DNA from: Fervidicoccaceae archaeon
GTDB taxonomy: Archaea; Thermoproteota; Thermoprotei_A; Sulfolobales; Fervidicoccaceae
Length of the DNA: 64,000 nt
Direction: 5' to 3'
Assembly: GCA_038878695.1 (NCBI GenBank)
Contig: JAVZVD010000002.1
Span: 94,734 to 158,733, forward strand
Program-made: the position numbers and the translations under genes
The notes under the pieces: model-generated
What the model saw: the letters and a program-made list of their open reading frames with translations, nothing else
What the model was told of the DNA's origin: nothing
Databases searched by the model: none
Shown: positions 1 through 7,155 of the stretch, in pieces
Position numbering within the stretch: the first letter of the stretch is position 1
Layout of the letters: each line of letters starts with the position of its first letter

Positions 1-58
1 GGCACTGCGCCTCCTCCGCCTCTCGAGCAGACCTCGGGCGGACCGAGGAGCCGATAAG

Positions 59-526
59 TTAGCGCTCAGGCTCCCCGCGGCGGAGGCTGAGGGCCATCAC
101 GTAGGCGTCGCTACCATCGGAGTAGTACTTCGGGATCTTGCCCACCACCTCGAAGCCGAGGCTCGAGTAGAGGCTCATAGCTGCCCTGTTCCTCTCCGAT
201 ACCTCGAGGTACGCGATCTCGGCCCCGGACCTCTCGGCCTCTTCGATGAATCTCCTCACTAGGGCTCTGCCTATTCCTCTCCTCCTGTGGGCGGGGTCCA
301 CCGCTACGCTGATGAGATGCGCGAGCCTCCCCTCCTCGAGCAGGCCGACAGCGTAGCCCACGACCTCTCCCTCGACCTCGGCCACCTCGAAGAGGAACGC
401 GCAGCGCAGGAGGGCCGAGAGCTGAGAGCTGCCGTAGGCCTCCGACCTCCCGAAACACCTCTCCTCGATCTCGACGAGCTTCGGGACGTCTCTATACTCG
501 GCCCGCCTGAAAGAGACGGAGACCAC
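59..526 (-). CDS. GNAT N-acetyltransferase, RimI/Ard1-like
   Basis: A 155-residue single-domain GNAT protein. It probably transfers acetyl from acetyl-CoA to a protein N-terminus in the cytoplasm, as archaeal RimI/Ard1 homologues do. The acetyl-CoA signature is visible around residues 73-88 (VAVDPAHRRRGIGRAL, the R-x-x-G-x-G/A loop), and the family C-terminal pattern SLYSSLGFEVVGKIPKYY follows, with the usual aromatic residues. Length is typical for the family. The gene points to the left edge and its nearest neighbour, a small membrane protein, is divergent. The substrate could be an N-terminus other than ribosomal S18 because archaeal members are broad. The family assignment is secure and the substrate is inference. 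Confidence 0.85.
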   Translation of the reverse strand: MVSVSFRRAEYRDVPKLVEIEERCFGRSEAYGSSQLSALLRCAFLFEVAEVEGEVVGYAVGLLEEGRLAHLISVAVDPAHRRRGIGRALVRRFIEEAERSGAEIAYLEVSERNRAAMSLYSSLGFEVVGKIPKYYSDGSDAYVMALSLRRGEPER

Positions 527-627
527 GCCCCGTCTCCTAGCCTAGGTGACGAGGGCAAGAAGGAAAATAATAAAAGCGCGCTTGAGCCCTCGGCAGACCA
601 TCAGTCGACTCGGAAGGGAGCCGAAAA

Positions 628-822
628 TTGAGATTCTCGATGCTCGCGATCCTCGCGCGAGCTCTAGCGGCGTACTTAGCGATCGGGCTCATAGCGACGA
701 TCTGCATCTATTGCGCGGCGAAAATCTCGCCGGGGCTCCCCAAGGCTACACTCGAGCCGGGCTTCTGGATCACGGTGTTGCTCTGGCCGCTCGGATTGCT
801 GGCTTTCTTCTACGGTCAGTGA
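628..822 (+). CDS. small two-helix membrane protein, unrecognised
   Basis: A 64-residue hydrophobic protein with two predicted membrane helices (about residues 5-28 and 46-62) joined by a short polar loop containing KISPGLPKATLEPG. I do not recognise a family. It starts with TTG; an in-frame ATG lies four codons later. An A/T-rich box (aaaataataaaag, near 562-574) lies about 55 bases upstream and may be its promoter. It sits directly before a DUF1648-like membrane protein on the same strand, so the two may be co-transcribed. Its membrane character and codon bias resemble real genes nearby, but no function can be given. Confidence 0.5.
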   Translation: MRFSMLAILARALAAYLAIGLIATICIYCAAKISPGLPKATLEPGFWITVLLWPLGLLAFFYGQ

Positions 823-867
823 ACGAGGGCTCGGTCTCTGTGAGGTAGAGAATTAAAGCTCGGCGGA

Positions 868-1755
868 GTGACCGGCGGGAGGGCTCGAGGCGAAGGGGCA
901 TTGAGCGTCGGGCGCAGAGCGATCGTCGCCGTCTCGGTAACGATCGTCGCGGCCGTCGCGTTCTCGGCGTGGCTGGGGCCCGAGTGGTGCCCCCCCTCGA
1001 GCGCCCTCCTCGGCGCGGGCCTCGGGCTGGTCTTCGGCATAGTCCCAACTCTGTGGGCTCTCGCGCCGAGGCTCTGCGGCCTCTCGCTCGAGCTCCGAAG
1101 CGGCAGGCTCGTTGCGAAATTCGGGGGGGCGGAGATAGCCGTAGACCTCGAGGAGATAGAGGAGGCGAGGCTCGTCGAGAGCTTCGAGAGGCTCGTCAGG
1201 ATAGGCGGCGCGGCTCTCCCGGGCTGCTACGCCGGCCGCTTCGCCGCGAGAGGGGTCGGCTCCTTTAGGCTCTACGGCGAGAGGCCCTCCCCCGCTCTCC
1301 TCGTCAAGCTGCGAGAAGGGCGGGCTCTGGCCTTCGCGACGAGAGACCGCGCCCTCCTCGAGAGCCTCTCTCGGCAGCTGAGCGAGGCTAGAGCCGGAGG
1401 AGGACCCGCTAGGAGGCCGGCTCAGATCTCGAGCGGGCCTTCGGGGATGCTGCTCGCTCTCACGCTCTTAGTCCTCGCCGCCGCCTCGGTCCTGGCCGTC
1501 GCCATTTACGCTGAGCTCCCGAGCGAGGTCCCAACGGACTACGGGCCGAGAGGAGAGCCCGAGAGCTACGGGCCCAAGGAGAAGATCTTGACCGCGGTCC
1601 TAGCGCTGATGATCGCCGAGGCCGCGGCCTCGGCGATCGCGTACAGGTTCTTCCGCGACGTTCCTTTGATCGGCGCTGCCATGTTACTCCTCGCGTGCTC
1701 TACGTCGTTGATCGCGCTTAGCCTAATGGTCGCGGCGCGGTGCGCGCCGACGTGA
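868..1755 (+). CDS. DUF1648/PH-domain-like membrane protein
   Basis: A 295-residue integral membrane protein. The order is two N-terminal helices (about 18-60), a soluble PH-like beta domain (about 70-170, with RIGGAALPGCYAGRF and a short strand-rich tail), then two or three C-terminal helices. Between the latter lies LPSEVPTDYGPRGEPESYGP, which matches the DUF1648 signature (LPxxIPxHxxxxGxPDxxGxK). Related bacterial and archaeal proteins are uncharacterised or linked to SdpI-like immunity and envelope functions, so no role can be assigned. The start may be the TTG at 901 rather than the GTG used here, which would remove 11 residues. The DUF401 gene follows on the same strand after 25 bases. 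Confidence 0.65.
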   Translation: MTGGRARGEGALSVGRRAIVAVSVTIVAAVAFSAWLGPEWCPPSSALLGAGLGLVFGIVPTLWALAPRLCGLSLELRSGRLVAKFGGAEIAVDLEEIEEARLVESFERLVRIGGAALPGCYAGRFAARGVGSFRLYGERPSPALLVKLREGRALAFATRDRALLESLSRQLSEARAGGGPARRPAQISSGPSGMLLALTLLVLAAASVLAVAIYAELPSEVPTDYGPRGEPESYGPKEKILTAVLALMIAEAAASAIAYRFFRDVPLIGAAMLLLACSTSLIALSLMVAARCAPT

Positions 1756-1780
1756 GGGCTCTCGAAGCTGGCGATGCTCC

Positions 1781-2965
1781 TTGAGCGAGGCGGCTTCTCT
1801 AGTCTTCTTCGCCGCCTCCGTGGCTCTAGCAGCCGCTCTGGCTCTGCGGGGCCTCAACGTGGCCCTCTCGCTCGCGGCGGCCGCTCTGCTCTACGGGCTA
1901 GCGGTCTCGCCGAGCGAGATTCCGCGAGCTCTCATTGACGTGGCGGTCGACGCGAGGTGCCCTAAGACCGTCGCGGCGTTGGTCCTCGCCCTCTTCCTGG
2001 CCAATCTCATGAGCGCGTCGGGGGCCTCGAGGAGGCTCGTGCTGGCTCTCTCATCGGCGGGGCCGAGAGTGGCCTCCTACGCCGTGCCAGCCGTCGTGGG
2101 GCTCCTCCCCATGCCCGGCGGAGCCTACGTCTCCGCCGTCCTGGCCTCGAGCATTTACGACGCGCTCGGTCTCAACGCCGAGATGAGGTCGTTCGTGAAC
2201 TACTGGTTCAGGCACCTATGGGTCTCGGTGTGGCCCCTCTATCAGACCGTCCTCCTGGCCGCGGGCTTTCTCCACGCGAGCGTCGGCGAGATCGCGGCCG
2301 CGACCTGGCCCGTGCCGGTCTCCCTGGCGCTAGCCGGCCTGGTCTCGACCCGCGACCTCTTGGCGCGGAGAGCCGAGGCAGAGAGGAGGAGAGAGCTGTC
2401 CGGCCTGACCCACGCTTGGCCCCTCTTCTCCCTCTTCGTCCTCGCGATAGGCGCGGGCGTGGACCTCGCTCTCTCCCTCGTCCTCGTCTCCTTCGCAACT
2501 ACGCTTATCTATCGAGTAAGCCCGCGCGCCGTCGCCGAGGCGGCTAAGAGGGCGGCCGACCCCACGTTGATCGGAGTCGTGCTCGCCTCCTTCTTCTTCG
2601 GCGAGCTCGTCGAGCGCGGCGGGGCTACGGAGCTCGTAACGGAGCTCGCGGGCGTCAACGGCCTGCTCGCGTGTGCGCTGGCGCCCTTCGTCGTGGGCCT
2701 AGCCCTGGGCCTCGAGTTCACATTCGTCGCTCTGACCTTCCCGCTCCTCCTCCCCCTAATCTCGGGGGGCGAGCTCCGCCTCTTAGCGGCGATGGCCGGA
2801 GGCTGTCTCGGCTCGCTGCTAAGCCCTTTCCACGCGTGTCTCGTCATGACGGTTAAGCACAATAACGCGAGCCTCGCCGGCGTCTACCGTCGCCTGCTCC
2901 CGGCGGCGGGCCTCAGCGCCGCTCTCATAGCTCTCATAGCTGTGGTCGCGGAGGTCGCGGGCTGA
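1781..2965 (+). CDS. DUF401-family membrane transporter-like protein
   Basis: A 394-residue polytopic membrane protein with about 11 hydrophobic helices. The segments GLLPMPGGAYVSAVLA (about residues 107-122) and NYWFRHLWVSVWPLYQ (about 140-155) are the hallmark of the archaeal DUF401 family, which is distantly related to GntP/citrate-type permeases. The function is unknown; transport of a small organic anion is an inference from fold similarity only. The start is TTG. The last 147 bases are overlapped on the opposite strand by a small membrane-protein ORF. Confidence 0.75.
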   Translation: MSEAASLVFFAASVALAAALALRGLNVALSLAAAALLYGLAVSPSEIPRALIDVAVDARCPKTVAALVLALFLANLMSASGASRRLVLALSSAGPRVASYAVPAVVGLLPMPGGAYVSAVLASSIYDALGLNAEMRSFVNYWFRHLWVSVWPLYQTVLLAAGFLHASVGEIAAATWPVPVSLALAGLVSTRDLLARRAEAERRRELSGLTHAWPLFSLFVLAIGAGVDLALSLVLVSFATTLIYRVSPRAVAEAAKRAADPTLIGVVLASFFFGELVERGGATELVTELAGVNGLLACALAPFVVGLALGLEFTFVALTFPLLLPLISGGELRLLAAMAGGCLGSLLSPFHACLVMTVKHNNASLAGVYRRLLPAAGLSAALIALIAVVAEVAG

Positions 2966-3265
2966 GGGGTTGCGCGGCGACGGGGCTCGGAGAACTCTCC
3001 TAGGGTCCGTGATCAGCAACAAAGCCAACCACAACAAGATCGCGACGAGCAGCAGCGAGAAGCCCAGCGCCGCTCGCTCGGCCCCGAGCTCGAGGAACGG
3101 CCCTCCCTCGGTCGCGAGCGCGTAGATCTTATCGATGAAGAACATCAACGTGGCCCCCCAGAGGATCAAGCTCAACTCCTTCAGCCTCAGGGAATCTCGG
3201 TCCGCCCTGGAGTACCAGGCCGCGGTGGAGAGAGCCGCCGCGTAGGCGAGGACCAGGAGGTGCAC
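2819..3265 (-). CDS. small membrane protein, paralogue of the divergent neighbour
   Basis: A 148-residue ORF whose first 90 residues form three membrane helices. The tail is charged and has no clear family; it runs antisense into the end of the DUF401 gene and may be fortuitous read-through. The core segment LKELSLILWGATLMFFIDKI resembles LRTLELLLWGGAVLLAAEHA in the divergently transcribed next gene, so the two look like distant paralogues. The GTG start lies about 20-27 bases from a tatataaat box on this strand, which fits leaderless transcription. The function is unknown. The N-terminal half is well supported and the exact C-terminus is not. Confidence 0.5.
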   Translation of the reverse strand: MHLLVLAYAAALSTAAWYSRADRDSLRLKELSLILWGATLMFFIDKIYALATEGGPFLELGAERAALGFSLLLVAILLWLALLLITDPRRVLRAPSPRNPSARDLRDHSYESYESGAEARRREQATVDAGEARVIVLNRHDETRVERA

Positions 3266-3305
3266 CTCGAATCACCGGTGCACATTTATATAGGGTTTGG
3301 TGCAC
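3259..3305. promoter_or_regulatory. divergent promoter with three GGTGCAC copies
   Basis: GGTGCAC occurs at 3259-3265, 3277-3283 and 3299-3305. A TATA-like box, tttatata, lies between copies two and three (3285-3292) and is readable on both strands. The first copy is the centre of a longer palindrome, gaggtgcacctc, and overlaps the start codon of the leftward gene. The arrangement looks like operator sites around a shared promoter for the two small membrane proteins. The sequence is observed; the regulatory role is inferred. Confidence 0.45.
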
Positions 3306-3334
3306 TTACCGTCCGCGAGGAGAAAAGCGTTTCG

Positions 3335-3709
3335 GTGGTGAGAAATTTGGCTTGCTTCATTGCGCCGCTCGTGGCAGCTGCCCTCCTACGAGTCGTCGGC
3401 TTAGCCGCGCGCGGATCCTACGAGAGGCTCGGGCTTAGGACGCTCGAGCTACTGCTGTGGGGAGGAGCGGTCCTGCTGGCGGCGGAGCACGCCTGGGCTG
3501 GCGAGATCGTGCCTTGGCCCCCCTTCCTCACCGCGATGTCCAGCCCAACGGAGCTCTCCGTCGCTCTGCGCGAGATAGCCACGGCCGGGAGCGCTATGGT
3601 GGCGGCCGCGACGAGCCTCTGGGCCTCCCTGAGGGCTCTGAGCTCGATCCTGGCGCGCGGCGAGACGAGGGCCGTCCCTAAGGTCACGACTACTCTCGAG
3701 AGAGCTTAG
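3335..3709 (+). CDS. small membrane protein, paralogue of the divergent neighbour
   Basis: About 124 residues with three or four hydrophobic helices and a short basic C-terminus. The GTG at 3335 is chosen because GAGGAG lies 12 bases upstream (3317-3322) and the TATA-like box lies about 45 bases upstream. A longer open frame reaches back to 3260 but would include the promoter itself. The region GLRTLELLLWGGAVLLA resembles the core of the divergent gene. No known family is recognised. Together with its partner it may form a heteromeric membrane complex, but this is only a guess from paralogy and the shared promoter. Confidence 0.55.
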   Translation: MVRNLACFIAPLVAAALLRVVGLAARGSYERLGLRTLELLLWGGAVLLAAEHAWAGEIVPWPPFLTAMSSPTELSVALREIATAGSAMVAAATSLWASLRALSSILARGETRAVPKVTTTLERA

Positions 3710-3823
3710 GGGGAAATTTTCCGAGCCCCGCGGATTTTTCCCAGCCCCGGAGCCTCTCTTCTCGAGGTCTGCGAGGAGAGCGAGGGCAGGCTAACGTTTA
3801 AGCTCCCCATTATGCTACGCGCA

Positions 3824-4582
3824 GTGAGAGTGGGTCGAGGGCTAGCCGAGTTGCCGCTCCACATTAGAGCCTCAAGGGATCAAGTGGCCGAGAGAGCCGT
3901 GATCTGCGGAGACCCGGCTCGCGTCAGGCAGATAGCCTCGATGTTAGACGGCGCGAGGCTCGTCAACGAGCACAGAGGACTAATCACGTACACTGGGAAC
4001 TACAAGGGGGTCCCGATAACCGTGGCGACGCACGGCATAGGGGGGCCCTCGGCCGCTTTGGTGGTCGAGGAGCTCGCTCAGCTCGGCGTGAAGACCTTCG
4101 TCAGGCTGGGGACCGCCGGAGCGCTGGTCGAGGAGCTCGACGCGGGGGACGTGGTCGTGGCCAGCGGGGCCTTCCACAGGAGCGGCGGGCTCTTCTCGCA
4201 ATACATCGGAGAGGGGGTCTGCGCCTCCGCCGTACCGAACTTCGAGCTCACGAGGAGGATCGTCGAGGAGCTCGAGAGGAGAGGAGTAAAGCACGTCGTG
4301 GCCCCCGTGGTCAGCAACGATGCCTTCTACGCGGAGAGCGAGGAGTTCGCCAAGTGGTGGAGCTCGAGGGGGGCGGTGGCCGTCGAGATGGAGGCCGCGA
4401 CTTTATTCGCGGTCGCGTCTCTCAGGAGGCTGAGGGCCTCAGCCGTGTTGATAATTTGCGACTCACTGGTCAGGGACCTGGGCTTTCTCACGGCCGAGGA
4501 GCTCAGACCCTACGTGGAGAGGACGGCCTCGGCGGTCCTAGAGGCCTTGGCTAGAGAGAGGTCTCGGAGAGAGGGGGCTTGA
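3824..4582 (+). CDS. purine/uridine nucleoside phosphorylase family protein
   Basis: A cytoplasmic phosphorylase of the PNP/UDP (trimeric or hexameric, NP-I) family that cleaves nucleosides with phosphate to base and ribose-1-phosphate. Archaeal members also act on methylthioadenosine. Signatures are PLHIRAS and CGDPARV near the N-terminus (phosphate site), THGIGGPS, RLGTAGAL and VAVEMEAATLF, the ribose-binding Met-Glu motif. The ATG at 3812 is too close to the TATA-like box (gtttaag, about 3794-3800). The GTG at 3824 fits leaderless spacing, and a TTG at 3851 would match the usual family N-terminus. A TTG-started membrane protein overlaps its stop codon. Substrate preference cannot be read from sequence alone. 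Confidence 0.88.
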   Translation: MRVGRGLAELPLHIRASRDQVAERAVICGDPARVRQIASMLDGARLVNEHRGLITYTGNYKGVPITVATHGIGGPSAALVVEELAQLGVKTFVRLGTAGALVEELDAGDVVVASGAFHRSGGLFSQYIGEGVCASAVPNFELTRRIVEELERRGVKHVVAPVVSNDAFYAESEEFAKWWSSRGAVAVEMEAATLFAVASLRRLRASAVLIICDSLVRDLGFLTAEELRPYVERTASAVLEALARERSRREGA

Positions 4583-5757
4583 GCTCGGCCGAGCGCGAGG
4601 AGCCCCAGCGCTTCGGCGTGCGGCTCGCCAGAGCCGCGGCTCCGCCGATAGTGATCGGCTCGCTCTCGGCGATCGTCGGAGTGGCCATCTCGCCCTTCAG
4701 CGTCTACCGCCACATGGTCCTCGTGGCTACCTCCGTGGCCTCTTTCGCCCTGGCACTCTACATGGTCTCGGCCGGGGGATTCAGGAGGCTCGAGCGATGG
4801 GAGGGACTCGATGGGCTTCTCGTCGCGTCTATAGCCTCTCTCCTCCTCGTCGCTCCTCCTCTCAGCATACTCGACGCGAGAGCCGGCGAGGCCTCTCTAG
4901 CGGCCGCGTCGGCGCTCTTCGTCGTCTTGGCCCTGCTGGCGGTGCGGCAGGAGAGGCCCCTGCTGAGGTTCGTCGTTCTCTACCCCGTCGTGGCGCTCCT
5001 AGCGGTCCTGGCGCTCGACCTGGCGGTCGAGAGCTTCTCCCTCGTCGAGTTGCTCCTGCTCTACGCGTATGCCCTCATGACTCCGATGATAACTGGGGTC
5101 AGCCTCTACGGGGTCGCGGAGACTTTCGGGGCAAAGCTCACGCTCCCAAGAGTCCTCGCGGTCTACCCGCTCAACGCGCTTGGCCTGACACTCGCGGTCC
5201 TCGGCGAGGGGCTCGGTTACGTCGCGCTGGCCCTCTCGACCTTGACCCACTTCGTCGCCGTCGACCTGAGAGGGGCCTTGAGGCTCTTGACCGAGGCCAG
5301 AAAGAGGGGGGGCCTCTTCTACGGGACCGCGAGGCTCTTGGTGCTCGGCTATGTAGCGGCCCTCGTCGGCTCGATCTTGACCGTGTATTGGTCGGTTCTC
5401 CTGGCCTCCGGCGAGAGCGGGGCCCTCTTCCCTATGGTTCACTCGCTATTCATAGGGTTCGTCGGGGGGCACATCTATGGGCACGCGGCAATAAAGCTGC
5501 CCCTCACGCTCGCGCTGAAGCCCTCTAGGAGGTTCAGGCCAGCCGGGCCAGCCTGCATGGCCGGGGCCGCTGCGCTCTGGCCGCTCTCGGGGGAACTCTC
5601 TCTCCTCCTGGTCCTGAGCTCGCTGGTCCTCTTGTTCCTGGAGCTCGACTTAAGAGACGCGGCGGCCAAGCTCCTCGGGCTCCGCTCGTTGCCTCCGAAG
5701 GGCCGATCATCTCCTCACGAAGATAGCCGAGCCCGCTACGGCGGTCGCGACGACTAG
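4579..5757 (+). CDS. polytopic membrane protein, unrecognised
   Basis: A 392-residue protein with about 11-12 hydrophobic helices. Its TTG start overlaps the stop codon of the nucleoside phosphorylase (TTGA), so translation is probably coupled. Conserved-looking histidines occur in HSLFIGFVGGHIYGHAAIKL (about residues 289-308) and LTHFVAV, a pattern loosely reminiscent of NnrS or heme-copper-oxidase-like membrane proteins. I cannot confirm either. The hydrophilic last 30 residues overlap, antisense, the tail of a decayed gene and may not be conserved. Function unknown. Confidence 0.6.
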   Translation: MSSAEREEPQRFGVRLARAAAPPIVIGSLSAIVGVAISPFSVYRHMVLVATSVASFALALYMVSAGGFRRLERWEGLDGLLVASIASLLLVAPPLSILDARAGEASLAAASALFVVLALLAVRQERPLLRFVVLYPVVALLAVLALDLAVESFSLVELLLLYAYALMTPMITGVSLYGVAETFGAKLTLPRVLAVYPLNALGLTLAVLGEGLGYVALALSTLTHFVAVDLRGALRLLTEARKRGGLFYGTARLLVLGYVAALVGSILTVYWSVLLASGESGALFPMVHSLFIGFVGGHIYGHAAIKLPLTLALKPSRRFRPAGPACMAGAAALWPLSGELSLLLVLSSLVLLFLELDLRDAAAKLLGLRSLPPKGRSSPHEDSRARYGGRDD

Positions 5758-6070
5758 GGCGACGAGGCAGAGCGTGAGAGCGTCCGCGGAGGCCCCGGCG
5801 GGAGTTCTATTGGGAGTCCGGCTCGGCGTCGAGGCGGGGCTGAGCGAGGGGCTGACCTCCTCCCCACACTAAAAGAGCGAAGAAGAGCTCAGCGTTGACG
5901 GATAGACCAGAGGTTAAGAGGTTAAGCGGTGGAGCGTTGATTGCGATAACCACGCGGGGGCTGACTCTAGGGAGCTTCATTAGCCACTCGCGAGGGATGG
6001 GTGAGCGCACTGCTAATTCTCTCCCCACAGTAGTGTTATGAGTCAAGTATTTGGAGTAGCGGTTGGGGGC
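5707..6070 (-). pseudogene. decayed C-terminal remnant of a secreted, membrane-anchored protein
   Basis: One frame at the 3' side (5707-5868) encodes a Ser/Pro/Thr stalk (SPSLSPASTPSRTPNRTPAG), a hydrophobic helix (LTLCLVALVVATAVAGSAIF) and a terminal VRR. This is the classic C-terminal anchor of an archaeal exported protein. It has no start codon and opens with an in-frame TAG. The adjacent frame upstream (5807-6070) reads SKYLTHNTTVGRELAVRSPI and NAPPLNLLTSGLSVNAELFF, which looks protein-like and would join the anchor through a frameshift near 5855-5868. The 430-base stretch between the flanking genes is less GC-rich and contains the short tandem repeat gaggttaagaggttaag. No intact gene is seen here. 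Confidence 0.45.
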
Positions 6071-6187
6071 TTAGGGGCTCGTGTAAGTGGGAGCTGGAGA
6101 ATGAGAGACCAGAGGCTCTAGAGCTCGTGGCGGGCTCGACCGCGTGAAAATTAAAAACTTCGAGCCACTCGAAGCGGGAGGCACCTC

Positions 6188-6424
6188 GTGCTGCGGGAGG
6201 CGTTCAGGGCGCTCGAGCGACTCGTCGAGGAGCGCGAGGCGTTCTTCGATAGGAACGAGCGCCTGAACTCCGAGGGGAGGAAGCTCTTGGAGGCGGCCTC
6301 GAGGATCCTGGCCCGCGAGGCGAGAAGCCTTCGCGGCTACGTGCGGAGAGCGAGGAGAAGCGGCTCGCTCGAGGACGTGGTCAGGCTGCTCGAGGCTCTG
6401 AGAGAGCTCAGCGGGGGCGACTAG
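6188..6424 (+). CDS. small charged helical protein, unrecognised
   Basis: A 78-residue, strongly charged, probably all-helical cytoplasmic protein (heptad-like pattern through residues 5-50, then an Arg-rich segment and a second helix). The first half faintly resembles the N-terminal helix of translin-type proteins, but the protein is far too short for that family. It starts with GTG, about 30 bases after an A/T-rich box (aaaattaaaaac, 6147-6158), a good archaeal promoter position. Its last 17 bases overlap the end of the convergent metallo-hydrolase gene. Function unknown. Confidence 0.55.
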   Translation: MLREAFRALERLVEEREAFFDRNERLNSEGRKLLEAASRILAREARSLRGYVRRARRSGSLEDVVRLLEALRELSGGD

Positions 6425-7082
6425 GCCTAGGGGCCCCGCTGGAGCGCCTCAGAGCGAACCACACGTAGGGGTTATTCTCGATCTCCGCCCCGAGCGTCGT
6501 GGAGGGCCCGTGGCCCGGATAGACCTCCGTGTCAGGCGGGAGGAGAGTGCAGAGCTCGCGGAGGCTCTCGAGGAGGGCCTCTTCGGAGCCGCCGGGTAGG
6601 TCGGTTCTGCCGACCGAGCCCGCGAAGAGCGTGTCGCCAACAAAGACGGACCTCGAGGCCGGAGAATATATCGAGATCGAGCCGGGGCTGTGGCCGGGAG
6701 TGCTCAGGACCTCGAGCTCGATCTCGCCGAGCCTCAGCCTCTCTCCCCCCTCGAGGAGAGCGTCGGGCTCGAGCTGCTCGAGCTCGGAGCTCGAGTAGTA
6801 GAGGCCCCAGCTCGAGCTGAGGCCAGCGAGCTCCAGGTCGTCTCGGTGGAGGTAAATGGGGGCCCCGGTCCTCCGCCTGAGCTCGGGGGCCCAGGCGAAA
6901 TGGTCCAGGTGGCCGTGGGTGATCAGGATGGCTCTCAGCTTGAGGCCGAGGTCTCTCAGCTTGGCGAGGAGCTCCCCCGAGGGCCCTCCGGCGTCGACGA
7001 CGACCGCGTCGAGGGCCCTCTCGTCGTAGAGCAGATAGGTGTTCGTCTCGAGGGGCCCCGCGACGAACCTTGAGATCTTCAA
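6408..7082 (-). CDS. metallo-beta-lactamase-fold hydrolase, glyoxalase II-like
   Basis: A 224-residue cytoplasmic hydrolase of the glyoxalase II/hydroxyacylglutathione hydrolase branch. The two-metal site is complete: THGHLDH (about residues 55-61), STPGHSPGS (about 127-135), GDTLFAGSVGRTDLPGGS (about 149-166) and YPGHGPSTTLGAEIENNP (about 188-205). This branch also contains persulfide dioxygenases and other thioester hydrolases, and the physiological substrate in archaea that lack glutathione is unknown. The start gives the expected family N-terminus (MKISRFVAGPLETNTYLL). It is convergent with the small helical gene. Confidence 0.88.
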   Translation of the reverse strand: MKISRFVAGPLETNTYLLYDERALDAVVVDAGGPSGELLAKLRDLGLKLRAILITHGHLDHFAWAPELRRRTGAPIYLHRDDLELAGLSSSWGLYYSSSELEQLEPDALLEGGERLRLGEIELEVLSTPGHSPGSISIYSPASRSVFVGDTLFAGSVGRTDLPGGSEEALLESLRELCTLLPPDTEVYPGHGPSTTLGAEIENNPYVWFALRRSSGAPRPSRPR

Positions 7083-7155
7083 TGCCTCGGGCTCGCCCGC
7101 ACTCGAGGCTAAGAAACAAAAACTAAAAGTTGGGGGCTCTCGGCCGGGGACTTCT

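Noticed and set aside
5757..6188. Structured RNA (C/D box or similar) in the less GC-rich spacer
   Set aside because: No paired C and D boxes or strong stem is visible; protein-like remnants explain the region better.
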